Positions 1 through 5,721 of a stretch of 7,425 nt of DNA are shown in pieces. Position 1 is the first letter of the stretch; each line of letters begins with the position of its first letter. Origin of the DNA: JBOHNM01 sp050730675 (lineage in GTDB: Bacteria > Planctomycetota > Phycisphaerae > Phycisphaerales > UBA1924); assembly GCA_050730675.1 (NCBI GenBank), contig JBOHNM010000181.1, positions 1-7,425 of the forward strand, in the 5' to 3' direction. The notes under the pieces were generated by a model, which was not told the DNA's origin, searched no databases, and was given only the letters and a program-made list of their open reading frames with translations. The translations under genes were made by a program, and so were the position numbers.

Positions 1-211
1 AATATTCGTAAAGGCCGTACTCCGAACATTCGACTTCGCGTGCCCACCCACCATCTTGCTCGAGCTCCAGAGGCTGACTCGCCTGCCGACGCGACACCAA
101 CCCCATTCGTTGGGCCACGATCGGCCCGAGTCCAGCAAGCAGAACGGTGATCACGACCCCTGACGCCGCGGCGAAAGCAACTGTCCACGGGGCAGAACGA
201 CTGCGGGGCAT
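1..211 (-). CDS. Hypothetical membrane-anchored protein, N-terminal part
   Basis: This is the first 70 codons of a gene that leaves the window at its left edge. Translation from the ATG at 211 gives a short basic start (MPRSRSAPW) followed by one hydrophobic segment at about residues 10-32 (TVAFAAASGVVITVLLAGL and following). A polar stretch with a Trp and a Cys (GGWAREVECSEYGLY) comes next. This looks like an N-terminal membrane anchor or uncleaved signal with a soluble domain after it. The start has no Shine-Dalgarno sequence; instead TACACT lies exactly six bases before the ATG, which suggests a leaderless transcript. The style (basic N-terminus, one helix, then a W/C-containing soluble part) resembles the plus-strand gene at the right edge, but the fragment is too short to claim a common family. 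I do not recognise the function. That it is coding is likely, because the frame stays open from a sensible anchor to the edge. Confidence 0.6.
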   Translation of the reverse strand, partial: MPRSRSAPWTVAFAAASGVVITVLLAGLGPIVAQRMGLVSRRQASQPLELEQDGGWAREVECSEYGLYEY

Positions 212-217
212 GCGGCA

Positions 218-223
218 AGTGTA
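218..223 (-). promoter_or_regulatory. Leaderless-type -10 element (TACACT)
   Basis: TACACT on the minus strand matches the TATAAT consensus at four of six positions and sits exactly six bases before the ATG at 211, so transcription would begin at or next to the A of the start codon. No Shine-Dalgarno sequence is visible in the bases before that ATG, and no convincing -35 hexamer is present at 16-19 bases. The same geometry occurs before the starts at 5715 and 6903. Confidence 0.4.
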
Positions 224-319
224 ACTGGAGCCACACCGCGCCTAGAGCGATCAATGAACAGAGCCGCGGCACGATTTCAACGCGCGGGGGAGGGCGATTG
301 GATCAGGACGGCTCACGAC

Positions 320-1108
320 TCAAATGCGTCGACGCCGACACGCAACCAGCCCGCCCAGTCCCAGCAGCGTTGCCGCGCCGGGCGTGGGAGCGAAGTTGAT
401 CGCAAAGAACGAACCGCCGGGGCCAGTGGCGACGTTCGAGTCCAGGGTTGTGTCGCCGTTGATGTTGCTGGAGACATTGAAGTCCCAGGTGAGCTGGTAA
501 GTGATTCCGGCCAGCAACATGCCGGTGGCCGAACCGGAGAGGGGCGCATTGGCGTTGTAGATGTCGCCCAAAACGGGGAACCCGCCGTGACCGGAGCGGT
601 AGATCGACGAGCCGAATGAAGCGATGGTCGGGCCGCTGACGACCTCGAGGGTGACGATACCGCTGGCGCTTGCGCTTGAGGTTGATGTGCCGCCGAGGTA
701 CATGCTGACGCTGCCGAGGATGGTGTAGGGCGTGTTCACCTGCGGGGTGAAGAGGGTCTGGCCATAGACGCGTCCGAAGGCGGTCGGCTGGGTGACGAAG
801 GGCGCGCCGCTGTTGCGCAGCTCGTTGATGTTGACGCGGATCTCTTCGAGGGTGCCGCCGGTGTAGGTGTGGATGATCCGACCGGAAACACCGTTGGGGT
901 TATTGCCTCCACCATAATTCTGCGACAAAAGCGTCCAGCTCTGCCATGACGGGCCACCGTTGCCCGTCTGCGTGGTCAACAGGCTGTTGAACGGACCCTG
1001 CTCGATGACCTGCCCGCTCGCGACTCCGGCGGCGAAGAACGGCAAGGATCCGCCAACGAATACCGCGACAGCGCGGCACGAAGGACGACCAAGCTCAAAT
1101 GCACGCAT
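320..1108 (-). CDS. Secreted hypothetical protein with PEP-CTERM-like sorting tail
   Basis: A 262-residue protein, predicted to be exported by Sec and processed at the C-terminus. The N-terminus has a signal peptide: a basic start (MRAFELGRPSCR), a hydrophobic core around residues 13-30 (AVAVFVGGSLPFFAAGVA) and small residues suited to cleavage near ASG. The body is rich in Gly, Ser, Thr and Asn with alternating hydrophobic residues, as in extracellular beta-sandwich proteins; I recognise no named domain. The tail reads APTPGAATLLGLGGLVAC then RRRR and I. This is a short hydrophobic helix between a Pro-x-Pro-Gly motif and a basic cluster, the layout of PEP-CTERM exosortase substrates with the Glu replaced by Thr. 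The frame is open upstream to an ATG at 1192, but the start at 1108 is preferred: an AGGAG lies eight bases before it and the signal peptide begins there. It lies 102 bases downstream of the gene ending at 1211, with a hairpin between them. Confidence 0.87.
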   Translation of the reverse strand: MRAFELGRPSCRAVAVFVGGSLPFFAAGVASGQVIEQGPFNSLLTTQTGNGGPSWQSWTLLSQNYGGGNNPNGVSGRIIHTYTGGTLEEIRVNINELRNSGAPFVTQPTAFGRVYGQTLFTPQVNTPYTILGSVSMYLGGTSTSSASASGIVTLEVVSGPTIASFGSSIYRSGHGGFPVLGDIYNANAPLSGSATGMLLAGITYQLTWDFNVSSNINGDTTLDSNVATGPGGSFFAINFAPTPGAATLLGLGGLVACRRRRI

Positions 1109-1116
1109 GCTCTCTG

Positions 1117-1121
1117 CTCCT
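1117..1121 (-). promoter_or_regulatory. Ribosome binding site fixing the start at 1108
   Basis: AGGAG on the minus strand, eight bases before the ATG at 1108. It decides against the in-frame ATG at 1192, which would add 28 residues ahead of the signal peptide and place the start at the hairpin at 1158-1189. Confidence 0.75.
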
Positions 1122-1157
1122 GCAGCGCTTTCGCGCGGCGATTCGAACTCAAAGCCA

Positions 1158-1189
1158 TTGCTGGGGCGGCACACGCTCGCCCGCAGCAA
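1158..1189 (-). terminator. Strong intergenic hairpin, terminator-like without a T tract
   Basis: On the minus strand, TTGCTG-C-GGGCG pairs with CGCCC-CAGCAA across a nine-base loop (AGCGTGTGC), giving an 11-bp stem with one bulged C. It begins 21 bases after the stop codon of the gene at 1211 and ends about 49 bases before the next start at 1108. The bases after the stem (TGGCTTTGAG) hold only a short T run, so this is not a classical rho-independent terminator. It may end or stabilise the upstream transcript, or act as an intercistronic attenuator. Confidence 0.4.
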
Positions 1190-1210
1190 CATCGGGTGAT
1201 CGGGACGCGA

Positions 1211-1939
1211 TCAGACCCGCCGGCGGCGTGCCGCGGCGAGGGCGCCCAGACCCAGCAGTGCCGCGGCGCCGGGAGTTGGCACCTCGCGGAGCTGGAAGGC
1301 GTTGATGATCGGGTGCGCCGCGGGGGATACGCCGCTCACGCTGATCGCCTGGGTGGTGCCGGTAGCGGTGAACGTGCCGGAGACCCAGGTGCCCAAGCCG
1401 CCGGGGCCGGAGGTGTTTGAGGGCGTCGCCACGGAATTACCCGCGCCGAAGATGGTTGGCGTACCGCCGTGCACCAGGTCCGAGTCGTTGCACCACAACT
1501 GGATCAGGTACGTCGAACCGTTGTTCAGGCTGAACAGGTTGAGCGTGAGGGTGGCCCCGGTGGAGCTTCCCACACCCGAGCCCAGCAGCGCCTGGTATGA
1601 CGCCGACAGGGTGCTGAACGGTGCCGCCGTCGAGCCGTACGAGGTGTTCGACGATTCCAGATCCTGAAAGCCGATCGTCGCGGTGGTGATGTTGCCGACG
1701 ATGGCGTTGCCGCCGTTGGGGACCGCGAACTGGGAGAACAGCACGGTGTTGACCGTGGTGGGGAGCTGCGTCTGGGAGAAGTTGAAGGCGTACACGAGGG
1801 TGCCGGTGGTGATCACATCACCGTCGTTCACGATGGGAGTCGGCGCAGACCACGTCACGACCGCGGCGTGCGATGACACGGCCAAAGACAGGCCCGCGGC
1901 CACGGCGACAGCGGAACAGCTCACGGATTGACGGCTCAT
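1211..1939 (-). CDS. Secreted hypothetical protein with PEP-CTERM-like sorting tail
   Basis: A 242-residue predicted extracellular protein. Residues 1-25 form a Sec signal peptide (MSRQSVSCSAVAVAAGLSL, with cleavage near SHA/A). The body (about residues 27-215) is Ser/Thr/Gly/Asn-rich with beta-strand alternation. It includes a segment around YLIQLWCNDSD and a terminal strand HPIINAFQLREV that leads straight into the tail. I recognise no enzyme or binding domain. The tail is VPTPGAAALLGLGALAAA then RRRRV, a PEP-CTERM-like signal with Thr in the place of Glu. A GTG three bases upstream (1942) is in frame and could also serve as the start. The purine run GGAGAGAGAG ends seven bases before the GTG and ten before the ATG, so it does not separate the two; ATG is chosen by codon preference. 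A candidate sigma-70-type promoter lies 67 bases upstream. It is probably transcribed separately from the gene ending at 2169, which lies 226-229 bases away. Confidence 0.88.
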   Translation of the reverse strand: MSRQSVSCSAVAVAAGLSLAVSSHAAVVTWSAPTPIVNDGDVITTGTLVYAFNFSQTQLPTTVNTVLFSQFAVPNGGNAIVGNITTATIGFQDLESSNTSYGSTAAPFSTLSASYQALLGSGVGSSTGATLTLNLFSLNNGSTYLIQLWCNDSDLVHGGTPTIFGAGNSVATPSNTSGPGGLGTWVSGTFTATGTTQAISVSGVSPAAHPIINAFQLREVPTPGAAALLGLGALAAARRRRV

Positions 1940-2008
1940 CACGGTCGCTCTCTCTCCGGGCCTTTCGACCCTGTTGGATCGACGCTCCGGGGCGCGATCG
2001 ACTCGGAG

Positions 2009-2037
2009 AACCTACCACGTTCCAGCCGGATCGTCAA
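2009..2037 (-). promoter_or_regulatory. Candidate sigma-70-type promoter for the gene at 1939
   Basis: On the minus strand, TTGACG (five of six to TTGACA) is followed after exactly 17 bases by TAGGTT (three of six to TATAAT), which is preceded by TGG as in an extended -10. The -10 region CGTGGTA followed by TCTCC closely matches the candidate promoter at 6728-6756. The predicted transcript would have a leader of about 60 bases before the start. Confidence 0.45.
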
Positions 2038-2168
2038 GCAAAGCGGCGGTCGGACGCTGAGAAGTGAATCTGGGTGACCGGGGATCGCAGGCCACGCCTT
2101 CCGAACCACGGCTCACAGACCGGACTGCCCCTCTGCCCCGATCGGGGGCTGCTCGGACGGTTGCCGGC

Positions 2169-2840
2169 TCAGCGGCGGCGGCGTGCCGCGGCGAGCATTC
2201 CCAGGCCCGCCACCGCCAGGGCTCCCGGCGTCGGCAGCGAGACGAAGCGCAGCTCGAGCGCAAGGTCGCGCGAGTTGGAGAGGTTCGTCCACGATGTTGA
2301 GGTGAGACCGGACATCGAGCCCGCCGGAGTGGGCGCAAACGAGACGGCGTTGGTCAGCAAAGGCGCCGCGGCGCTGGAGCCGGTGAACATCGAGGCGACC
2401 TGGAAGCCGTTCATCGAGAAGGCCGAGCCGTTCTCGGCGTTGCTGAACAGCAGGACGTAGTTCTGCCCCGGCGTGACGGGCGCGTTGAGCCCCGTGTAGC
2501 TCACCATGATGTACCCGCCGGAGGTCGGCATGGTCGGGAAGATGTCCGAGCGGTAGAGCGCCGCACCGGTTGCCTGCCCGCCCGACGAAGCGAAGACGTA
2601 CGCACGCACGCCGTTGACCGTGGACGTGGCGTTGACGCGGATCGTGAAGGCGTCGAGCGTGCTCGACGCGCCGGGGGCGGTGAAGGTCTGACCAATGGCG
2701 ACCGTGGTGCCGGCGATGGCGACGCCGGAGGAGTTGTCCCAGTTGGGGAAGGAACTGACGACGACGTCGGCTCTCGCCGCGTGGACGGCGGCGAACGCGA
2801 CCAGCGCAGCGACGGCGGCGGGGCGACAGAACGACAGCAT
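2169..2840 (-). CDS. Secreted protein with PEP-CTERM-like tail, 'GQTFTAPG' beta-sandwich type
   Basis: A 223-residue predicted surface protein. The signal peptide covers residues 1-24 (MLSFCRPAAVAALVAFAAV, with cleavage after ARA before D). The mature part follows a pattern common in PEP-CTERM proteins of several phyla: IGQTFTAPG, then a strand with LDAFTIRVN, then AYVFASSGGQATGAALYRS, then PGQNYVLLFS. I take this to be a jelly-roll or carbohydrate-binding-like beta-sandwich of unknown ligand. The tail is LPTPGALAVAGLGMLAAA followed by RRRR with no extra residue. GGAGGG lies six bases before the ATG and fixes the start. It lies 64 bases downstream of the truncated beta-helix ORF, so it may be the last gene of that operon; an A/T-rich TAATAT at 2877-2882 could also give it its own promoter. 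Confidence 0.88.
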   Translation of the reverse strand: MLSFCRPAAVAALVAFAAVHAARADVVVSSFPNWDNSSGVAIAGTTVAIGQTFTAPGASSTLDAFTIRVNATSTVNGVRAYVFASSGGQATGAALYRSDIFPTMPTSGGYIMVSYTGLNAPVTPGQNYVLLFSNAENGSAFSMNGFQVASMFTGSSAAAPLLTNAVSFAPTPAGSMSGLTSTSWTNLSNSRDLALELRFVSLPTPGALAVAGLGMLAAARRRR

Positions 2841-2846
2841 GGGGAA

Positions 2847-2852
2847 CCCTCC
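2847..2852 (-). promoter_or_regulatory. Ribosome binding site for the gene at 2840
   Basis: GGAGGG on the minus strand, six bases before the ATG. It is the strongest Shine-Dalgarno match in the window and confirms that start. Confidence 0.7.
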
Positions 2853-2876
2853 ACAGTTGAGTGACGCGACAAGTGA

Positions 2877-2882
2877 ATATTA
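2877..2882 (-). promoter_or_regulatory. Possible -10 element upstream of the gene at 2840
   Basis: TAATAT on the minus strand matches TATAAT at four of six positions and is the only A/T-rich spot in this GC-rich gap. It would give a leader of about 30 bases that includes the Shine-Dalgarno site. No clear -35 is present, so this is tentative. Confidence 0.25.
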
Positions 2883-2904
2883 GCGGGGAGGGGCGCTGGG
2901 GGTT

Positions 2905-3042
2905 TCACTGGTGGAACAGAAGTGCGAAGACGACCGCGCCGGCGGGCGGATTCAGCGGTCCTCCGCTACCGGCTCGCGCCATGGCGGCCAGCGCGCCGAT
3001 GCCCGCGGCCCCGAGGATTGCCCGACGTTCGATGTCACTCAT
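2905..3042 (-). pseudogene. Truncated fourth copy of the tandem beta-helix family (45 codons)
   Basis: A short ORF whose product starts MSDIERRAILGAAGIGALAA, continues MARAGSGGPLNPPAGAVV and ends FALLFHQ before TGA. Residues 1-36 are clearly homologous to the N-termini of the three full-length proteins upstream: Tat-like ERR signal, Ala/Gly-rich hydrophobic core and the GPLNPPAG linker. After GAVV the similarity stops. The family's next block (xPSGxTLDEIY) and the whole beta-helix are missing. None of the three frames downstream restores the family sequence, so this is a deletion or recombination remnant and not a simple frameshift. It keeps a GGAG seven bases before the ATG and lies 26 bases after the stop at 3069, so it is probably still translated. 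Third-position differences from the paralogs show it is not a recent partial duplication. It could alternatively be a maintained small exported peptide. Confidence 0.65.
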
Positions 3043-3049
3043 GGCGAAA

Positions 3050-3053
3050 CTCC
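3050..3053 (-). promoter_or_regulatory. Ribosome binding site of the truncated ORF at 3042
   Basis: GGAG on the minus strand, seven bases before the ATG. Its survival suggests that the short ORF is still translated despite losing the rest of the gene. Confidence 0.5.
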
Positions 3054-3068
3054 GGTTCTTGCGGACGT

Positions 3069-3956
3069 TCAGACGTTTCCACCACCGTTGAGGACGGCGG
3101 TGGTGTTGATGCTGTAGGCGGCGGGGAAACCCATCGAGGCGTTGTTGCGGTATTGCCCGGCGCTGGCGATGCGGATGCCGATGCTGTTGGGGCCGGTGAA
3201 GTTCGCCGAGTGCGCGACCACGCAGGAATCAACAGTATTGGCGAAGCCTCCGTTAACGGGCTCGGAGGCGATGTCGATGCCGCGGATGTCGGCGGTACCG
3301 CTGCCGTTGTACAAGAATCTCAAAACCGTGCAGCGGTACATGTAGATGAACGAGCCGGTGACGACGAAGCCGCGCAGCTGCAGCCCGCTGTCGCCGGGGA
3401 CGGTCGCTGCGCCGATATTGACGGCATGGCAGTTGACGATGCGGGCGGTCCGGAACGAGTTGTGGCCGAAGGCCACGCCGATCAGACGCTGGCCCAGGAG
3501 CGTGAGATCCTCCAGCACCACGTTGCTCGAGGCGGTGAAGCACGCGAAACCGTAGTTGCCGCTGGCGAGCGTGCCGTTGCGGACGGTGATGTTGGTTTGA
3601 ACGCCGGAGACTTCGACGACGCCGCTGCTGGTCGAGGTGCTGGTGAGCGTGTGGCCGTTGAGGTCCACGGTGACGTTCGACGCCGCGATGAGGAGCATCG
3701 CCCCCGCGCCGCTGCGCGGGCCGGTGAGGCGGTAGTAGCCGGGGGCGGTGATCGTCAAGATCTCCGGCGGCAGCGCCGTCACGCCGTCGGGCGCAGCAAC
3801 CTTGGCGTAGACCTCGTCGAGGGTGTGGCCGGAAGGAGCAATACTGCCGGCCGGCGGATTGAGCGGCCCGCCGGGCTTGGCCCCGTGCGCCAGCGCGGCG
3901 AGGGCGCCGATTCCGGCGGCGCCAAGGAGCGTGCGGCGTTCGATGTCATTGCTCAT
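3069..3956 (-). CDS. Right-handed parallel beta-helix protein with Tat-like N-terminus (third tandem copy)
   Basis: A 295-residue paralog of the two upstream genes. Residues 1-27 form a Tat-like signal (MSNDIERRTLLGAAGIGALA and following, twin Arg at 7-8). The family linker PGGPLNPPAGSIAPSGHTLD follows. The conserved entry block APGYYRLTGP and ASNVTVDLNGHTL (about 70-104) introduces the beta-helix, which runs to about residue 268 in irregular coils. The strands carry one Cys each at 176, 209 and 245 (NCHAV, RCTVL, SCVVA). The tail is GQYRNN, a spacer, then NGGGNV. No catalytic residues of polysaccharide lyases or pectinases can be assigned, so the role is unknown; surface structure or glycan binding is possible. 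It is more diverged from the other two copies than they are from each other. The Shine-Dalgarno is weak (AGAAAGAA), directly after a palindrome at 3967-3981, and the gap to the preceding gene is 37 bases. Confidence 0.88.
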   Translation of the reverse strand: MSNDIERRTLLGAAGIGALAALAHGAKPGGPLNPPAGSIAPSGHTLDEVYAKVAAPDGVTALPPEILTITAPGYYRLTGPRSGAGAMLLIAASNVTVDLNGHTLTSTSTSSGVVEVSGVQTNITVRNGTLASGNYGFACFTASSNVVLEDLTLLGQRLIGVAFGHNSFRTARIVNCHAVNIGAATVPGDSGLQLRGFVVTGSFIYMYRCTVLRFLYNGSGTADIRGIDIASEPVNGGFANTVDSCVVAHSANFTGPNSIGIRIASAGQYRNNASMGFPAAYSINTTAVLNGGGNV

Positions 3957-3966
3957 CTGGTTCTTT

Positions 3967-3981
3967 CTGTGGTTACCACAG
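3967..3981 (-). repeat. 15-base palindrome in the gap before the gene at 3956
   Basis: CTGTGGT and ACCACAG flank a single central base. In RNA this would form a six-base-pair stem with a three-base loop, ending 10 bases before the ATG at 3956 and directly abutting the weak ribosome binding site. As DNA it is also the right size for a dimeric regulator site. It lies entirely in the 37-base gap between two tandem beta-helix genes; no similar palindrome is seen in the 21-base gap before the second copy. Confidence 0.5.
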
Positions 3982-3993
3982 GAGTGAGGAACA

Positions 3994-4833
3994 CTAGACG
4001 TTTCCTCCGCCGTCGCCGGCGCCGTTGCTGGCGTTGTAGGGAGAGTTCATGTTCACCACCGTGTTGTCGCGGTAGGCGATCTGGCCGCTCATGAGCAGAC
4101 CGCTGCCGGTGGTCGGAGCGTCGGCGGTGACGCCGCAGCGGCTGATGGTGCCGCCGTTGCCGACCATGCGGATGGCGGTGTGGCCGCCAGCAGGCGTGCC
4201 GACGAAGCGCGAGACGGTGCAGCGATCGACGTGCGAGCCGTCACCGTCGATGGAGATGCCGTAGGGATTGGCGGTGCCGCCGCCGACTTCCAGTAAGGTG
4301 CAACGGCGCACCAGGTAATACTCACCCTGGAGGGACATGCCGACGATCGCGGCGCCGGTAACCAGCAGATCTTCGAGCAGCAGCGACGCGGTAGAGTTGT
4401 CGGCGAAGACGCCCGTTTCGAACCCGGCGATGCGCCCGTTGCGCACCGTGACGTTCCGCGATGCGCTGTCGATGTACACCGCCGCGCCCCCGCCCGGCGC
4501 GGTGCGGCGAACGGCGAAGCCGTTGAGGTCGAGCGTGACATTGCTGGCGCGAATGGTGATCGCCGGAGCGCCATTGACCGCGATATCGCCCGTCAGCACG
4601 TACGAACCGGGCTGGCTGATGGTGCGCCCGGCGCCGCCGTCGATGCTGATCCGCCCGCGGAACGGACCGACCTGCGGCGGCGGGACGTGGTTGAGGATTT
4701 CCTGCAGCGTGCGGCCGGTGGGCGAAACCGGGCCCGTGGGAGGGTTGATCGGGCCGGCCCTGGCGTGCGCGAGGGCCGCGATCGCACCGATCCCGGCGGC
4801 CCCCAGCATTGTGCGTCGATCGAGTTCACTCAT
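3994..4833 (-). CDS. Right-handed parallel beta-helix protein with Tat-like N-terminus (second tandem copy)
   Basis: A 279-residue member of the tandem family. The N-terminus MSELDRRTMLGAAGIGAIAA has twin Arg at 6-7 and an Ala/Gly-rich hydrophobic core, as in Tat signals. The linker GPINPPTGPVSPTGRTLQEI covers residues 27-46. The block QPGSYVLTGDI, then ASNVTLDLNGFAV (about 74-108), is the hallmark entry to the helix in this family. The coils that follow contain VRRCTLL, VDRCTVS and ISRCGVT, with Cys at 178, 205 and 233. That spacing of 27-28 residues gives an estimate of coil length. The C-terminus MSGQIAYRDNTVVN, a spacer, then NGAGDGGGNV is nearly the same as in the first copy. AGGAG lies seven bases before the ATG. 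The gene starts 21 bases after the first copy ends, which supports co-transcription. The function is unknown; no enzyme active site is visible. Confidence 0.9.
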   Translation of the reverse strand: MSELDRRTMLGAAGIGAIAALAHARAGPINPPTGPVSPTGRTLQEILNHVPPPQVGPFRGRISIDGGAGRTISQPGSYVLTGDIAVNGAPAITIRASNVTLDLNGFAVRRTAPGGGAAVYIDSASRNVTVRNGRIAGFETGVFADNSTASLLLEDLLVTGAAIVGMSLQGEYYLVRRCTLLEVGGGTANPYGISIDGDGSHVDRCTVSRFVGTPAGGHTAIRMVGNGGTISRCGVTADAPTTGSGLLMSGQIAYRDNTVVNMNSPYNASNGAGDGGGNV

Positions 4834-4840
4834 GGTCCCG

Positions 4841-4845
4841 CTCCT
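4841..4845 (-). promoter_or_regulatory. Ribosome binding site for the gene at 4833
   Basis: AGGAG on the minus strand, seven bases before the ATG and inside the 21-base gap after the first beta-helix gene. It confirms the start, which also matches the conserved MSELDRRT beginning of the family. Confidence 0.7.
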
Positions 4846-4854
4846 GCCGATGGC

Positions 4855-5715
4855 TCAGACGTTGCCGCCGCCGCTGCCGGCGCCGTTGGTGGTGCTGTAC
4901 TTGTTGGTGAAGTTGATGACGGTGTTCTCGCGGTAGGCGATCTGGCCGCTCATGGCGATGCCGACGCCACTGACCGATGCGGAGTTGGTGACGGTGCAGC
5001 GGCGGACAATCCCGCCGTTGCCGCTGAGGAAGATGCCGATGTACGCGTTGGGGCTCGGATCGAAGCCGCTGACCAGGCACTCCTCGATCGTGCAGCCGTT
5101 GCCCTGCAAATAGAGCGGCATGCCGGGGGCCGGTGGGGAGCGAACCTGCAGGCACGCACACCTGCGCACGATCACGCCATTGCCCACGCAGTAGAGGCTG
5201 TTGATGAAGCCGTACTGCGTCACCAGGTCCTCGAGCAGGATGTCCGAGCACCCCGCTTCGACATAGATGGCCCGGGTCAAGCCGCTGAAGTGCCCGTTGC
5301 GGATCACGACGTTCTTGGCGTTGTTGTTGACGCGGACACCGGTGCCGCCGGCGGCGCTCTGGCCGGTGATGGCGAAGCCGTTGAGGTCGAGCGTGACGTT
5401 GTCGCAGGCGATCGTGATCCCGGTGAAACTGGGGGGAGCGGGAATGAAACTCACCGGGAGGTTGCCGATGAGCACGTACGACCCGGGCGTGTTGATGACC
5501 TGGTTCGACGAGTTGCCCGCGATCGACGTGCACCCGTCGAACGCGCCGATGGGCGCGGGGGGGAGGGCGTTGTAGATATCGTCGAGCGTCGGGCCGGACG
5601 GGGCAACCGCGCCCACGGGCGGGTTGAGCGGGCCCGGCCCCCCAGCCTTGGCCATGGCGGCCACGGCGCCGAGTCCGGCCGCGCCGAGGAACGTACGGCG
5701 TTCAAGTTCACCCAT
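4855..5715 (-). CDS. Right-handed parallel beta-helix protein with Tat-like N-terminus (first tandem copy)
   Basis: A 286-residue protein and the first gene of the probable beta-helix operon. It begins MGELERRTFLGAAGLGAVAA, with twin Arg at 6-7 followed by T-F-L, close to the Tat consensus RRxFL. The linker GPLNPPVGAVAPSGPTLDDI spans residues 28-47, followed by NTPGSYVLIGNL and CDNVTLDLNGFAI (about 75-116). The helix coils carry VRRCACL, IEECLVS and VRRCTVT with key Cys at 186, 213 and 240, exactly 27 apart. Other Cys at 62, 104, 156, 176, 188 and 208 make this the most Cys-rich copy. The tail is MSGQIAYRENTVINF, a spacer, then NGAGSGGGNV. No polysaccharide lyase or pectinase residues can be assigned. 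The start is secure from paralog alignment, yet no Shine-Dalgarno precedes it; a TACTTT lies exactly six bases upstream, implying a leaderless mRNA. A terminator at 5793-5821 separates it from the LamG gene. Confidence 0.9.
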   Translation of the reverse strand: MGELERRTFLGAAGLGAVAAMAKAGGPGPLNPPVGAVAPSGPTLDDIYNALPPAPIGAFDGCTSIAGNSSNQVINTPGSYVLIGNLPVSFIPAPPSFTGITIACDNVTLDLNGFAITGQSAAGGTGVRVNNNAKNVVIRNGHFSGLTRAIYVEAGCSDILLEDLVTQYGFINSLYCVGNGVIVRRCACLQVRSPPAPGMPLYLQGNGCTIEECLVSGFDPSPNAYIGIFLSGNGGIVRRCTVTNSASVSGVGIAMSGQIAYRENTVINFTNKYSTTNGAGSGGGNV

Positions 5716-5721
5716 GGGAGG

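Noticed and set aside
1109..1192. Upstream start at 1192 for the gene ending at 320
   Set aside because: It would put 28 polar residues ahead of the signal peptide and start at the intergenic hairpin, while the ATG at 1108 has AGGAG at eight bases.
2135..2149. Palindrome GCCCCGATCGGGGGC after the stop at 2169, as a terminator
   Set aside because: The stem is only about five base pairs and is followed on the minus strand by AGAGGGGCAG with no T run; not enough to call a terminator.
2922..4094. Long plus-strand open frame of about 390 codons
   Set aside because: It lies opposite the third beta-helix gene, is dominated by Arg/Gly/Ala/Asp/Val in the way antisense frames of GC-rich genes are, and shows no domain. 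The minus-strand proteins in the same place have signals, conserved motifs and paralogs.
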